From assembly GCF_002223055.1 (NCBI RefSeq), contig NZ_NKFL01000004.1, positions 806,001 through 870,000 of the forward strand: a stretch of 64,000 nt of DNA. The letters are read 5' to 3'. Under the pieces are notes generated by a model that worked only from the letters and a program-made list of their open reading frames with translations, was not told the DNA's origin and did no database searches. Made by a program: the position numbers and the translations under genes. Source of the DNA: Burkholderia sp. HI2500. Lineage in GTDB: Bacteria; Pseudomonadota; Gammaproteobacteria; Burkholderiales; Burkholderiaceae. The stretch's first letter is position 1. Each line of letters begins with the position of its first letter. Positions 1-8,482 of this stretch are shown here, one piece after another.

Positions 1-804
1 GGGCAACGCCAGCATCTGGCGCCAGGTGTCGGCGTTGCCGACGATCTTCTCGCTGCATCGCAGGTGCGCGGTCCATCGCAGCATGTCGTCGACGGTCGAG
101 ACGATCGAGCCTTCGCCGAGCAGTTCCCACGTCGGAAAGATGCCGCGCCGGAATCCGCCCATGCTGTCAGGCACATGCATCGTCGCGATGCCGTGCTCGA
201 TCGTCATGTCGTTGGGCACGCACGCGGTGTCATGCATGAGCAGGGGCGCGAAGAGCTGGGTCGCGAGAAACGCGTCGAACGCCATTCCGCTCGCACGTTC
301 GACGGCAAGCGAAAGCAGGTGATAGCCGCCGTTCGAATACATCATGCGTTCTCCCGGCGGAAAATTTTCGTCGTGTTGACGTTGCTGCGATGCGAGGTAC
401 GCGCCAGGCGGTGACATCGCGAGACCCTGCGTCAGGAGCGCAAGGTCCAGCGCGCATCGCTGCCCGCCGCGATGCGACATCAACTGCCGCAGCGTCGGTC
501 GGCCGGCGGCCGGCGGCAGCTCCGGCAGATACGTGCCGATGGGGGCATCGGCGTCGAGCGCGCCGCGCTCGCACAGGAGCAGCACGGCGAGGCAAGTGAC
601 ATGCTTGCTGACCGAGCCGATGCGCATGCGCGTGGCCGGCGTGTTGGCGATGCCGTGTTCGAGGCTGGCCATGCCGAAACCGCGCCGATACAGCAGTTGG
701 TCGCGATGGACGATGCCGGCGATCAATCCGGGTGCATCGGCGCGGTGATAATGCGCGAACAGCGCGTCGAGCTGCGTCGTCGTGGTGGATGAGTCGGATG
801 TCAT
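1..804 (-). CDS. Beta-lactamase-family serine hydrolase (3' end outside window)
   Basis: Serine hydrolase of the class C beta-lactamase / D-aminopeptidase / esterase fold; 268 residues are visible and the C-terminus lies beyond position 1. The nucleophile motif SVSK (SxxK) is at residues 64-67 and the second motif YSN is at 156-158, both at family spacing. No signal peptide is visible at the N-terminus, so a cytoplasmic location is likely. The start ATG overlaps the stop of the epimerase gene (ATGA), so the two are translationally coupled. Its place after a TonB system, a carrier and a dipeptide epimerase suggests hydrolysis of an imported peptide or ester; that role is inference, and the substrate cannot be read from the sequence. 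Confidence 0.85.
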   Translation of the reverse strand, partial: MTSDSSTTTTQLDALFAHYHRADAPGLIAGIVHRDQLLYRRGFGMASLEHGIANTPATRMRIGSVSKHVTCLAVLLLCERGALDADAPIGTYLPELPPAAGRPTLRQLMSHRGGQRCALDLALLTQGLAMSPPGAYLASQQRQHDENFPPGERMMYSNGGYHLLSLAVERASGMAFDAFLATQLFAPLLMHDTACVPNDMTIEHGIATMHVPDSMGGFRRGIFPTWELLGEGSIVSTVDDMLRWTAHLRCSEKIVGNADTWRQMLALP

Positions 805-1862
805 GTCGATGGCTCAGCGAGAGGAGGCAGGGGGGCAGCGTGGCCCCAGACGTTGGACGGGCAGTGCAGCAGGCCGTCGATGTACGCGACACCCGGCTCG
901 CGATCGCGTGCGAGGAAGATCGGTCCGTCGAGATCGACGTGATCGCACAGTTGCCCGAGCAGAAACGCGGGGGCGATCGCCAGCGAGGTGCCTGCCATGC
1001 AACCGACCATCACGGACAAGCCCGCTTCGCGTACCCGCGCGGCAAGGTCGAACGCGCGCGTCAGGCCACCGCATTTGTCGAGCTTGAGGTTGACGATGTC
1101 ATAACGGCGCGCGACGGCGGACAGGTCGCCGAGATCCTGAAACGATTCGTCGGCCGCGAGCGGGACCGGACAATCGATTGCTTCGAGACAGGCGTCCGCA
1201 CCGATCGCAAACGGCTGTTCGAGCATGCCGACTTCAAGCTGTTGCAGCACGGGGAGCATCGTGTCGAAGTGCGCGCGCGACCAGCCCTGATTCGCGTCGA
1301 CGGCGAGCGGTATTTCCGGGCGCACGTCACGGATGGCGAAGAGGCGCGCGGCGTCGGCGGCGCTGCCGTCCAGCTTGACCTTCAGCGCCCGCGCGTGGCG
1401 CAATCTCTGCGCGGCCCCGGCCATGGCACTCGGCGTATCCACGCCGATCGTCATCGTGGTCCGCAACGGGCGTGGCTCGGAGAGGCCCGCGATGCGCCAG
1501 ACAGGCATCGCTTGCCGTTGAGATTCGAGCGCCCACAATGCCGCATCGACTGCATTGCGTGCGCCGCCGGGCGGCAATACGTCGAGCAATCGCTCTCGCG
1601 TGATGCCCGCTTCGATCGATGGTCGGACGCGCTCGATTTGCGCGGCGATGGATTCCGGCGTTTCACCGAAGTAAAAGACCCCGGAGGCTTCACCGTTGCC
1701 GGCGTGGTGCCCGTCGTCGACGGTCACGCTCACGAGGCGAGCGGCGTCGATGACGTGGCCGGTGATATGGAACGGAGCGGCCAACGGCCAACGTTCGATA
1801 CGCAGCGAGAGCGAGAGCGGGCAGGGTGACATGGGAGCGGAAGGACGAAGGGAATCACGCAT
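801..1862 (-). CDS. Enolase-superfamily dipeptide epimerase (muconate lactonizing subgroup)
   Basis: Member of the enolase superfamily most like L-Ala-D/L-Glu epimerases, which racemise the alpha carbon of the second residue of dipeptides in murein peptide recycling. Counting from this start, the KxK motif is K161/K163, the magnesium ligands are D189, E215 and D238, and the opposite catalytic lysine is K263 in KLDKCGG. The N-terminal capping segment (RIERWPLAAPFHITG) is typical. The start at 1862 overlaps the MFS stop by 8 nt; an ATG at 1832 fits the family N-terminus equally well and one at 1886 is possible, with no strong ribosome site for any of them. Substrate specificity within the subgroup is uncertain. 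Confidence 0.85.
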   Translation of the reverse strand: MRDSLRPSAPMSPCPLSLSLRIERWPLAAPFHITGHVIDAARLVSVTVDDGHHAGNGEASGVFYFGETPESIAAQIERVRPSIEAGITRERLLDVLPPGGARNAVDAALWALESQRQAMPVWRIAGLSEPRPLRTTMTIGVDTPSAMAGAAQRLRHARALKVKLDGSAADAARLFAIRDVRPEIPLAVDANQGWSRAHFDTMLPVLQQLEVGMLEQPFAIGADACLEAIDCPVPLAADESFQDLGDLSAVARRYDIVNLKLDKCGGLTRAFDLAARVREAGLSVMVGCMAGTSLAIAPAFLLGQLCDHVDLDGPIFLARDREPGVAYIDGLLHCPSNVWGHAAPLPPLAEPST

Positions 1863-3216
1863 AGCGTTCGATTGCGTCGCGCACACCGCGGCCCGCCGCG
1901 CGCATCAACAGGCAGGCGGCAAAGAAGCCGAACGCCGCCACGCAGACGATCGACCACAGCAAGCCCTGGCTGAACGCATGCAGACGATCCGACATGAACC
2001 CGATGAACACGGGGCTGCCGGACTGCACGACGATCGACGTCAGGGCGCCGATCGCCGCCACGCGCGAGCGCAGGTGGGCAGGGCAGATGTTCTGCATGAG
2101 GGTGGGAAACAGCACCATGCCCGCGACCATGCAGGCGAGCTGTGCGCCGAAGAGCGCGTAGACCGGCGTGAGCGAGCCCACGGCCAGATAGAGGAAGGAT
2201 AGGCCGCCGGCGACCAGCGCGCCACATTCACACACACGCAATGGCGCGAGCACGCCGAAGCGCGCTCGCATGCGGCCGGCAACGAGTCCGCTGAGCACGC
2301 AACCCGCGATGCCGCCGGCCATTGCCGCCACGCCCATGCCGCCGCCGGCTTCAGCCGGTGTCGCGCCGAAGGTGCGCACCGCCACGACCGGCATCCATGT
2401 CGCGACACCGCCGAACGACAGGTTGACCAGCCCGATGGCGCCGAAGAACTTGAGCATCATGAGGGCTTCGCGCCGGAAGTAGACCGGTGCGGACGGCAGC
2501 GGCGCGGAAGTCCGGTGACGCGCGGTGGCTGCTTCCGTATCGCCGTGCTGGCCGGGGCGAATCAGCAGAACCAGCACGGCCAGCACGGGGGCGGGCAACG
2601 CAACGGCAAAGAACGCGAGCCGCCACGGTTCGAGATCGGCGAGTCCCGCCGGCCACGCGCCGTGCGCCGCTGCGATGCCGTGCATCAGTGCGCCGCCGAG
2701 CGCCATCCCCGCCCCCGAGCCCAACAGGTTGGCGAGCGCGAAGATCGCATTGGCGAGCACGCGCTGGCGCGCAGGGAACAGATCGGGAATCAGGCCGTAG
2801 ATCACCGGCACCAGTCCGGCTTCGCCGATCCCCAGCCCGACGGTGGCGATGAACAACTGCCAGAAGTGGGTGGTCATGCCGCAGATCGCGGTGGCGGCGC
2901 TCCAGACGAGGACGCACGCAACCAGCACGACACGGCGGTCCACGCGATCGGCGACCCAGCCGATCGGCAACGATGCCACGCCGGCGAACAGGGCGATGCC
3001 TGCGCCTTGCATCAGGCCGATTTGCGTGTCGGTCAGCCCGAAATCGTGGCGGATGGGTTCCGTCAGCAGGATCAGCATCTGACGATCGACGAACGCGAAG
3101 AACGCCACGATCACGAGTATCGCGAGACCGAACCATGCGCGTGGCCCGGCCGGTGAATCCGATGGCGGGCTCGAGGCCGCCACGGGGGCGAGCACGTCGG
3201 GGTTGGAGTCGAACAT
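1855..3216 (-). CDS. MFS transporter (Spinster-like)
   Basis: Major facilitator superfamily protein of 453 residues with about 12 predicted membrane helices. TM1 carries the VDRQ motif typical of Spinster-type carriers, and the loop after TM2 carries motif A (GWVADRVDRR). It is an inner-membrane proton-coupled or exchange carrier. It starts 24 bp after the second exbD, with an ACGGAG ribosome site, and overlaps the epimerase gene, so it belongs to the tonB operon. One reading is that TonB energises the outer-membrane step and this protein the inner-membrane step of the same solute. The transported solute is unknown. Confidence 0.85.
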   Translation of the reverse strand: MFDSNPDVLAPVAASSPPSDSPAGPRAWFGLAILVIVAFFAFVDRQMLILLTEPIRHDFGLTDTQIGLMQGAGIALFAGVASLPIGWVADRVDRRVVLVACVLVWSAATAICGMTTHFWQLFIATVGLGIGEAGLVPVIYGLIPDLFPARQRVLANAIFALANLLGSGAGMALGGALMHGIAAAHGAWPAGLADLEPWRLAFFAVALPAPVLAVLVLLIRPGQHGDTEAATARHRTSAPLPSAPVYFRREALMMLKFFGAIGLVNLSFGGVATWMPVVAVRTFGATPAEAGGGMGVAAMAGGIAGCVLSGLVAGRMRARFGVLAPLRVCECGALVAGGLSFLYLAVGSLTPVYALFGAQLACMVAGMVLFPTLMQNICPAHLRSRVAAIGALTSIVVQSGSPVFIGFMSDRLHAFSQGLLWSIVCVAAFGFFAACLLMRAAGRGVRDAIERYA

Positions 3217-3240
3217 GAGGGCTCCGTGATGAGAAGGCGG

Positions 3241-3669
3241 TTACTGCATGAACTGCTCGTTGCCCACGAGCCCGATGCGGTTCGCGCCGAGCCGCTGCGC
3301 GGACGCCATGACCATGGCGACGGCGCGGTAAGGCGCCGCCTTGTCGGGCCGCAAATGCAGTTCGGTCGGCGCGGGATCGACGGCGACGTCGTGCAAGCGC
3401 GTTTCCAGTTGCTCGCGCGAACGCAGCGTTTCGCCGTTCCACGCGATGGCACCGTCGGCCGCGATATCGATCTGCACCACCGGCGGTGTCCGCGGTTGCG
3501 ACGGCGGCGCGCCGGTCGGCATGTCCAGCTTGACCGCGTTCGTCTGGATCGGAATGGTGAGGATCAGCATGATGAGCAGGACCAGCATCACGTCGATGAG
3601 CGGCGTGGTGTTGATCTCGATCATCACGTCGGCTTCGTCGGCGTTGCCGGTTGGCATCGTCATGGCCAT
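3241..3669 (-). CDS. exbD: ExbD/TolR family biopolymer transport protein (second copy)
   Basis: Second ExbD of the operon, 142 residues. It has a short cytoplasmic N-terminus, one membrane helix beginning in the INTTPLIDVMLVLL signature whose aspartate is the proton-relay residue, and a periplasmic domain. The ATG at 3669 is preceded by AGGAGA at good spacing; an in-frame open extension upstream overlaps exbD1 and is not part of the gene. Two exbD genes after one exbB also occur in Xanthomonas, where the second copy has a specialised role (family knowledge). This one diverges clearly from exbD1, so it is probably a specialised partner rather than a recent duplicate. Confidence 0.92.
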   Translation of the reverse strand: MAMTMPTGNADEADVMIEINTTPLIDVMLVLLIMLILTIPIQTNAVKLDMPTGAPPSQPRTPPVVQIDIAADGAIAWNGETLRSREQLETRLHDVAVDPAPTELHLRPDKAAPYRAVAMVMASAQRLGANRIGLVGNEQFMQ

Positions 3670-3697
3670 GTCGGGTCTCCTGGTCGGTATGAAGGGA

Positions 3698-4129
3698 TCA
3701 TTGGCGCGGCGGCGGTTCGGTGATGAAGTCGACCTTGACGATGCCCGCCCGCTGGCAGGCAGACACGACCCGGCCGATGGCGGCGTAGCGTGCATCGAGG
3801 TCGCCACGGATGTGGACTTCGGGTTGCGGCGACTGCACGGCAACCGCCTTGAGTTTCTCGACGAGCGTGGCGGCATCGGGCACGCGCCGTTCGTCCCAGA
3901 ACACGTCGCCTTCTTTCGTCACGGCGAGAATCACGTTCTGCGGCGTCGTTTGCAGCGGCTGCACGGCCTCCTTGGGCAGCGTGACCGGCACGGTGTGCGA
4001 CACCACCGGAATCGTGATGAGGAAGATGATCAGCAGCACCAGCATCACGTCGACCAGCGGCGTCGTGTTGATGGACGACATGGTCTCGTCGTGCTCGGCG
4101 CCGTCGCGGGGGCCTACGGTCATGGCCAT
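3698..4129 (-). CDS. exbD: ExbD biopolymer transport protein (first copy)
   Basis: ExbD, 143 residues, the single-pass inner-membrane subunit that forms the proton-driven motor with ExbB and powers TonB. The sequence INTTPLVDVMLVLLIIFLI shows the conserved Asp at the start of the membrane helix. The periplasmic domain follows and ends in a proline-rich tail. The gene begins 3 bp after the exbB stop and ends 28 bp before the second exbD, so co-transcription is near certain. Confidence 0.95.
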   Translation of the reverse strand: MAMTVGPRDGAEHDETMSSINTTPLVDVMLVLLIIFLITIPVVSHTVPVTLPKEAVQPLQTTPQNVILAVTKEGDVFWDERRVPDAATLVEKLKAVAVQSPQPEVHIRGDLDARYAAIGRVVSACQRAGIVKVDFITEPPPRQ

Positions 4130-4132
4130 GGC

Positions 4133-4921
4133 TCACCCCACGCGGGTGAGGGCGGCGGCCTTGGTCGCGGCGGCGGCCCCGGCCGTGGTCGTGCCGGTCA
4201 GGATGACGATGTGCAGTTCCGTCGAAAACCCGCGCACGCGCTCCATCACCGCCTTGTTGCGGCGCACGAGCCAGTTGTAGCCGAGCACGGCGGGCACGGC
4301 GACGGCCAGGCCGATCGCGGTCATGATCAGCGCCTCGCCGACCGGCCCCGCGACCTTGTCGATGGAGGCCTGGCCCGCGATGCCGATCGCCGTCAGCGCG
4401 TGATAGATGCCCCACACCGTGCCGAACAGGCCAATGAACGGCGCGGTCGAACCGACGGTGCCGAGAAACGCGAGGCCGTCCTGCAGGCGGCTCGAGACGG
4501 ATGTGGTCGCCCGCTCGATGGCCGCCGCGACCCACTGGTTGAGGTCGACCTGTTCGACCAGCGCGCCTTCGTGATGGTCGAACGCCGCGAGACCAGTTTC
4601 GGCGATGAAGCGGAACGGGCTGCCGGCGTCCAGCTTTTTCGTGCCTTCGCTGAGACTGCCTGCTTTCCAGAATCCCGCCTCCGCTGCCTTCGCGCGGCGC
4701 AGCACACGCGTTTGCTCGAGCAGTTTCGCGACGATGATGTACCAGCTACCCATGGACATGACGACCAGGATGAGCAGCGTGCCGCGTGCAACGAAATCCC
4801 CGCCTTTCCAGAGCGCATCGAGACCGTAGGGATTCGTCACCGTGTCGGTGGCGGCGTGGGCGGCGCTGGCCGCGAGGAACAGTGCCGTCGCGAGGGCGGC
4901 CTTGCGGGTTCGGTTGAGCAT
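4133..4921 (-). CDS. exbB: ExbB / MotA-TolQ-ExbB proton channel family protein
   Basis: ExbB, 262 residues, the proton-channel subunit of the TonB energiser. The N-terminus (LATALFLAASAAHA) looks like a cleaved signal peptide, an arrangement seen in many proteobacterial ExbB proteins, followed by three membrane segments. The conserved TolQ/ExbB core is visible as GLFGTVWGIYHAL and the GPVGEALIMTAIGLAVAVPAV region. The ATG at 4921 has AGGAGA eight bases upstream; an in-frame ATG at 4981 would overlap tonB and lacks a ribosome site. It lies 56 bp downstream of tonB. Confidence 0.95.
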   Translation of the reverse strand: MLNRTRKAALATALFLAASAAHAATDTVTNPYGLDALWKGGDFVARGTLLILVVMSMGSWYIIVAKLLEQTRVLRRAKAAEAGFWKAGSLSEGTKKLDAGSPFRFIAETGLAAFDHHEGALVEQVDLNQWVAAAIERATTSVSSRLQDGLAFLGTVGSTAPFIGLFGTVWGIYHALTAIGIAGQASIDKVAGPVGEALIMTAIGLAVAVPAVLGYNWLVRRNKAVMERVRGFSTELHIVILTGTTTAGAAAATKAAALTRVG

Positions 4922-4977
4922 GAACGTCTCCTGAAATGCGTTGCCAAGTGGAAAGGGAACGGCTGTCGAGGGCAGCC

Positions 4978-5616
4978 TCAATCGAGCTTGAAAGAGAAGG
5001 GCACCTGCACGCGGACTTCCTCGCCCTGTGCGACGCAGTGGAACTGCCGCACGGCGTTTTCCGCGGCCCGGTCGAGAACGGGCGCGGCCGACCGGGTCAC
5101 GCTCAGGTCCTTGACGTTGCCGTCGGTGCCGACCACGAACGTCACGACGACGTCGCCGGTCAGGTTGTCCTTGAGCGCTTCACGCGGATAGCGAATGGCG
5201 GCGCGAACCTGCGTCGAGTTGGGACACACCACGCCGACGCTCGTCGACACCGGCGCCGCAGCGGCGGGCGGCGCGGGCGGCGCGATGGGGGCCAACGGCG
5301 CGGGCGTGGTCGATTGCGCGGCGATCGCGTTCGGCGACGGCGGTGCCGCGACGCGCACTTCCGGGGGCGGCACGAACGGCGGCGGGGGCGCGACGTGCTT
5401 CGGCGGCGGCGGTGCGATGTGCTTCGGCGGTGGGGGGGGAGGGGGCGGCGGCTTGATCTCTTCGATGATGCGCGTCTCGATCGGCTGGCGGATCACGTCC
5501 ACGACTTTCGTCGCGAGACCGGTGAGCAGTGCGTAGACGATCACCGCATGCAATCCGACCACGAAGGCGATGCCGCCAATGCGCCGGACAGGCGGCTTGG
5601 GTTGTGCGTAGTTCAT
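4978..5616 (-). CDS. tonB: TonB energy transducer
   Basis: TonB, 212 residues. One N-terminal membrane anchor (about residues 15-36) is followed by a long proline-rich periplasm-spanning segment with two KH-PPPP blocks, and by a C-terminal TonB domain containing the YP motif (RYPREAL). It couples ExbB-ExbD to outer-membrane TonB-dependent receptors. The ATG at 5616 has AGGAG upstream. It is the first gene of a seven-gene minus-strand run. No TonB-dependent receptor is encoded in this window, so the partner receptor is elsewhere. Confidence 0.95.
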   Translation of the reverse strand: MNYAQPKPPVRRIGGIAFVVGLHAVIVYALLTGLATKVVDVIRQPIETRIIEEIKPPPPPPPPPKHIAPPPPKHVAPPPPFVPPPEVRVAAPPSPNAIAAQSTTPAPLAPIAPPAPPAAAAPVSTSVGVVCPNSTQVRAAIRYPREALKDNLTGDVVVTFVVGTDGNVKDLSVTRSAAPVLDRAAENAVRQFHCVAQGEEVRVQVPFSFKLD

Positions 5617-5989
5617 GTCCCGCGTGTCTCCTGCGTCGATATGACTTGGGAGCTACGTTAAAACCCGGGCATTTCTGGTTCATATCGGCTTTGTATCGGC
5701 GCTGACACAAAGTCCTTCCGGATGGGCCATGTCGCGGCAGGAGTCGAGAAGCCAGACGGAGCGGCGAAGGCGGACGATGCCGAGCGGCGTTTCTTCGGGA
5801 AAATACCGGGCGGGTTATCCATGACGTGAGCGCTCGTCAGGCATCCCGATCGTTCCGGACGACCTTGTGGGGCAAGGTGCGGGGCAATTATTTCAACGCT
5901 GCAACAATTCGTGCAAAAAGCCCTTATATTGACGGGCAATAATGAGTGTGGGGCACATCTCACCGCCGCAACATCGGAGACAAGACGCC
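5617..5989. promoter_or_regulatory. Divergent promoter region, tonB operon / response regulator
   Basis: 373 bp with no credible gene. It must hold the promoters of the tonB operon (leftward) and of the response regulator (rightward). An inverted repeat CTTTGT-N12-ACAAAG sits at 5689-5712, about 75 bp upstream of tonB, and a TATATT box lies at 5925-5930 without a good -35 element. I see no clear Fur box. Confidence 0.4.
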
Positions 5990-6700
5990 GTGAACAAAGC
6001 GATTCGTATTCTCGTCGTCGACGACGACTCGCAGATTCGCAGCCTGTTGTGCGACTGCCTGGCAGACTTCGGCATGACGACCGCGCAAGCCGGCAGCGGC
6101 GCGGAAATGCATCACGCGCTCGGCGAGGGCGGCTTCGATCTCGTGGTGCTCGACCTGATGCTGCCGGACGACGACGGCCTCAATCTCTGCCGCGAGATTC
6201 GTGCGACCTCGGAGATTCCGTTGATCATCCTGACCGCGCGCGGCGAGATGACCGACCGGATCGTCGGGCTGGAACTCGGTGCCGACGACTACATCGTCAA
6301 GCCGTTCGAGCCGCGTGAACTGGTCGCGCGCATCCAGACGATCCTGCGCCGCGTGCGTGCGCAAACGCAGGGCCGGACGCGGGCGCAGGAGGAAAGCCGC
6401 TTCGCCGGATGGCGGCTTCACCAGATCGGCCGCCACCTGATTGCGGCCGACAACACGGTCATTCCGTTGTCGAACGCGGAATTTCGCCTGCTCAATGCGT
6501 TCCTCGCCGCGCCGGGGCGAGTACTGAGCCGCGAATACCTGATGGATACCGCGCGCGGCAAGTCGATCGACACGTTCGACCGCAGCATCGACGTGCAGAT
6601 ATCACGCTTGCGTCAGAAGTTGCGCGAGGACATCAAGGAGCCGCGCCTGATTCGCACGATTCGCGGGGAAGGGTACATGCTGGATGTCGGTCATCGTTAG
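5990..6700 (+). CDS. OmpR/KdpE-family response regulator, orphan
   Basis: Two-component response regulator of about 236 residues. The receiver domain has the acidic pair in VVDDDS, the phospho-acceptor Asp55 in LVVLDLMLPDD, the conserved Thr in ILTARGE and Lys in YIVKPFEP. The C-terminal half is an OmpR-type winged helix ending in RTIRGEGYML. I prefer the GTG at 5990 (GGAGAC upstream, protein starts at the receiver fold); an in-frame ATG at 5942 would add 16 residues. No histidine kinase is adjacent: the neighbours are the divergent tonB operon and a convergent LuxR-type gene, so the partner kinase is unlinked or absent. Confidence 0.92.
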   Translation: MNKAIRILVVDDDSQIRSLLCDCLADFGMTTAQAGSGAEMHHALGEGGFDLVVLDLMLPDDDGLNLCREIRATSEIPLIILTARGEMTDRIVGLELGADDYIVKPFEPRELVARIQTILRRVRAQTQGRTRAQEESRFAGWRLHQIGRHLIAADNTVIPLSNAEFRLLNAFLAAPGRVLSREYLMDTARGKSIDTFDRSIDVQISRLRQKLREDIKEPRLIRTIRGEGYMLDVGHR

Positions 6701-6761
6701 GTGTGCGTGCGGCTGATTGCACGGACCGAGTACGGTTCAGGCACGACGCCTGATGCGTCAT

Positions 6762-8234
6762 TCAGATCAGGCCCATTGCCGACGCCTTGAGCGTCGCTGC
6801 CGCGCGTGTCGAACATCCGAGCTTGCGGAACACGCTTTCGATGTGCGTGCGCACCGTGCTCGGGCTGATGGTCAGTTCCCGCGCGGCCTCCTTGTTGCTC
6901 GCGCCGCGCGAGATCACACGCAGCACGTCGATCTCCCGCTCGGACAGGCCGGCGCCGGAGGATGCACTTCGGGAGACGCGTCTGGCGACGGGGCTGCCTG
7001 CCGACGTCAGCACACCGACCGCTTCGCCGCACAACCGGCCGTGTGCGACCTCGTCCTGCAACAGACGGGCGGCCGCGTCGTCGGTCATCGCGGCACGCCA
7101 GGGGCGCGGCGATCGCAATGCGACCCACGCGACGGATGCCGCCAGCACGCGTGCTTCCAGTGTCAGCGCAGGCGCATGTGCGCCGCGAAAATACCCCGAA
7201 CCGTCCAGCCGTTCGTAAGCATGCGATGCCAGCAGCGCCGCATGGCGCAGCGCGCCGGACTGTTTGCCGGCGCGCTCCGTCCAGTACGGTACCAGCCGCA
7301 CCTTCTCCCACGCGCTTGCGGGCAACGCCGTGGGCAGGTTCCAGATGTCGTTGGGTACGGCGGCCCTGCCGATGCCGTGAATCAGTCCGGCCTGGTAGAC
7401 GAGCGAACGCCCGGCGTCATCCGCCTTGAGCCGCGCGTGACACCCGGCCGCCGTCACGGCGACCGCACGCGAAAAACCCGTCATCCACGGCACTTTCAGG
7501 TCGACGATGTCGGCGATCAGTTCGGCGGAAGTCATCCGTTGCATGTCGGAGGTCGCCAGTGCGATGTCGAACTCGGCCGGCGACGTGCGTTCCAGTTCCG
7601 TCAGCCAGGCGTGCGCGTGACGTAGCGTCGTCGCGACGAGGTGCGCCGGATATCGCGTGTCGGCGCGCTGTTCGATCAGTCCCAGGGCCCGCTCGACGCC
7701 ATACGTGCGACCCAGCACTTCCAGATCGCCGGCAAGCGCGACGACCGGCACGGCGGCGGGCACGTGTTCGCGTGCGAGCTGCGCCGGGAAGCCGCTGCCG
7801 TCCCAGGCTTCGAAAATGTGACGCAGCGCCGTTTCGGTCGCCGTCGACAGCCCGAGTATCCGCGCGACCTCGCCGGCGACTTCGCAGTGAATCCGTGCGA
7901 GTTGCGTCATCGACGCGGCGGCGCCTCCGATGGCCTCGGCTATACCGGGCCGGTTCTCGAGCATCGCCGTGCGGATCGCGATGTCGTCGCCGAACGCCTG
8001 CGCGAACCCGGCTGCGTTCGCCGTACAGCCCGACCAGCGAAGCAGCGACACCTCGCGAACCGTATCGCACGCGGACGCGCCCAGTCCGGCCGCGCCTGCG
8101 AGTCGTACACCCAGCCATGCGGTGCGAAGCGAATGGTCGGTCGGCTGTCCCATGCTCAGATCGCCGATGAAGGCGATCGCCCTCACGGAATCGAAGATGC
8201 GCAGTGTGGCGTGGCTGGCGTCGGCGTCGAACAT
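6762..8234 (-). CDS. Tandem degenerate HD-GYP-like protein with LuxR-type DNA-binding domain
   Basis: 490-residue regulator. Residues about 428-485 are a LuxR/GerE helix-turn-helix (SEREIDVLRVISRG, NKEAARELTISPSTVRTHI). The rest resembles HD-GYP phosphohydrolases twice over: a WDGSGFP motif at 144-150, and a second half with HGIGR at 286-290 where HDIGK is expected and ERLDGSGYFR at 341-350. The HD metal pair is missing in both halves, so cyclic-di-GMP hydrolysis is unlikely, and a sensing or scaffolding role for the fold is more plausible (inference). It converges with the response regulator 61 bp away. No receiver domain is present. Confidence 0.85.
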   Translation of the reverse strand: MFDADASHATLRIFDSVRAIAFIGDLSMGQPTDHSLRTAWLGVRLAGAAGLGASACDTVREVSLLRWSGCTANAAGFAQAFGDDIAIRTAMLENRPGIAEAIGGAAASMTQLARIHCEVAGEVARILGLSTATETALRHIFEAWDGSGFPAQLAREHVPAAVPVVALAGDLEVLGRTYGVERALGLIEQRADTRYPAHLVATTLRHAHAWLTELERTSPAEFDIALATSDMQRMTSAELIADIVDLKVPWMTGFSRAVAVTAAGCHARLKADDAGRSLVYQAGLIHGIGRAAVPNDIWNLPTALPASAWEKVRLVPYWTERAGKQSGALRHAALLASHAYERLDGSGYFRGAHAPALTLEARVLAASVAWVALRSPRPWRAAMTDDAAARLLQDEVAHGRLCGEAVGVLTSAGSPVARRVSRSASSGAGLSEREIDVLRVISRGASNKEAARELTISPSTVRTHIESVFRKLGCSTRAAATLKASAMGLI

Positions 8235-8315
8235 CGGGCTCGGCTTGGAAAAAACGCAGGGACGAGCGAACGATCATACGCGACGCGGGTGCGTGCGCCC
8301 CGTTGCGTGATGCTG

Positions 8316-8362
8316 TCCGGGGTCGGTCATTTGACCGATCCCGGACGGCCCGAACGATCGGG
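8316..8362. promoter_or_regulatory. 30-bp palindrome and adjacent inverted repeat
   Basis: A near-perfect palindrome occupies 8316-8345: arm TCCGGGGTCGGTCA, two central T bases, then TGACCGATCCCGGA, with one mismatch in 14 arm positions. It is followed at 8349-8362 by CCCGA-ACGA-TCGGG. Both lie in the 248-bp gap between the divergent LuxR-type regulator and the membrane protein gene, about 80 and 120 bp from the respective starts. This is the expected place for an operator. No T-run follows, so a terminator is unlikely. Confidence 0.5.
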
Positions 8363-8482
8363 ACAATCTGGCTGCAAGTGGGGCAAGCGACATGCCATGC
8401 CGCATGAATGCTTCCTTGCGCCTTTGGAGTCGCCGGAGTCGTGGCGACCGGGGCCCACCTTGTCAGAAGGAGTCGTCGTCTT

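Noticed and set aside
3670..3876. N-terminal extension of the second ExbD to 211 residues
   Set aside because: It overlaps exbD1 out of frame; AGGAGA precedes the ATG at 3669, which gives normal ExbD length.
5395..5460. C/G-rich proline-coding tract in tonB considered as a simple-sequence repeat or phase-variation tract
   Set aside because: It encodes the expected TonB proline-rich spacer in frame; the longest single-base run is short and nothing suggests switching.
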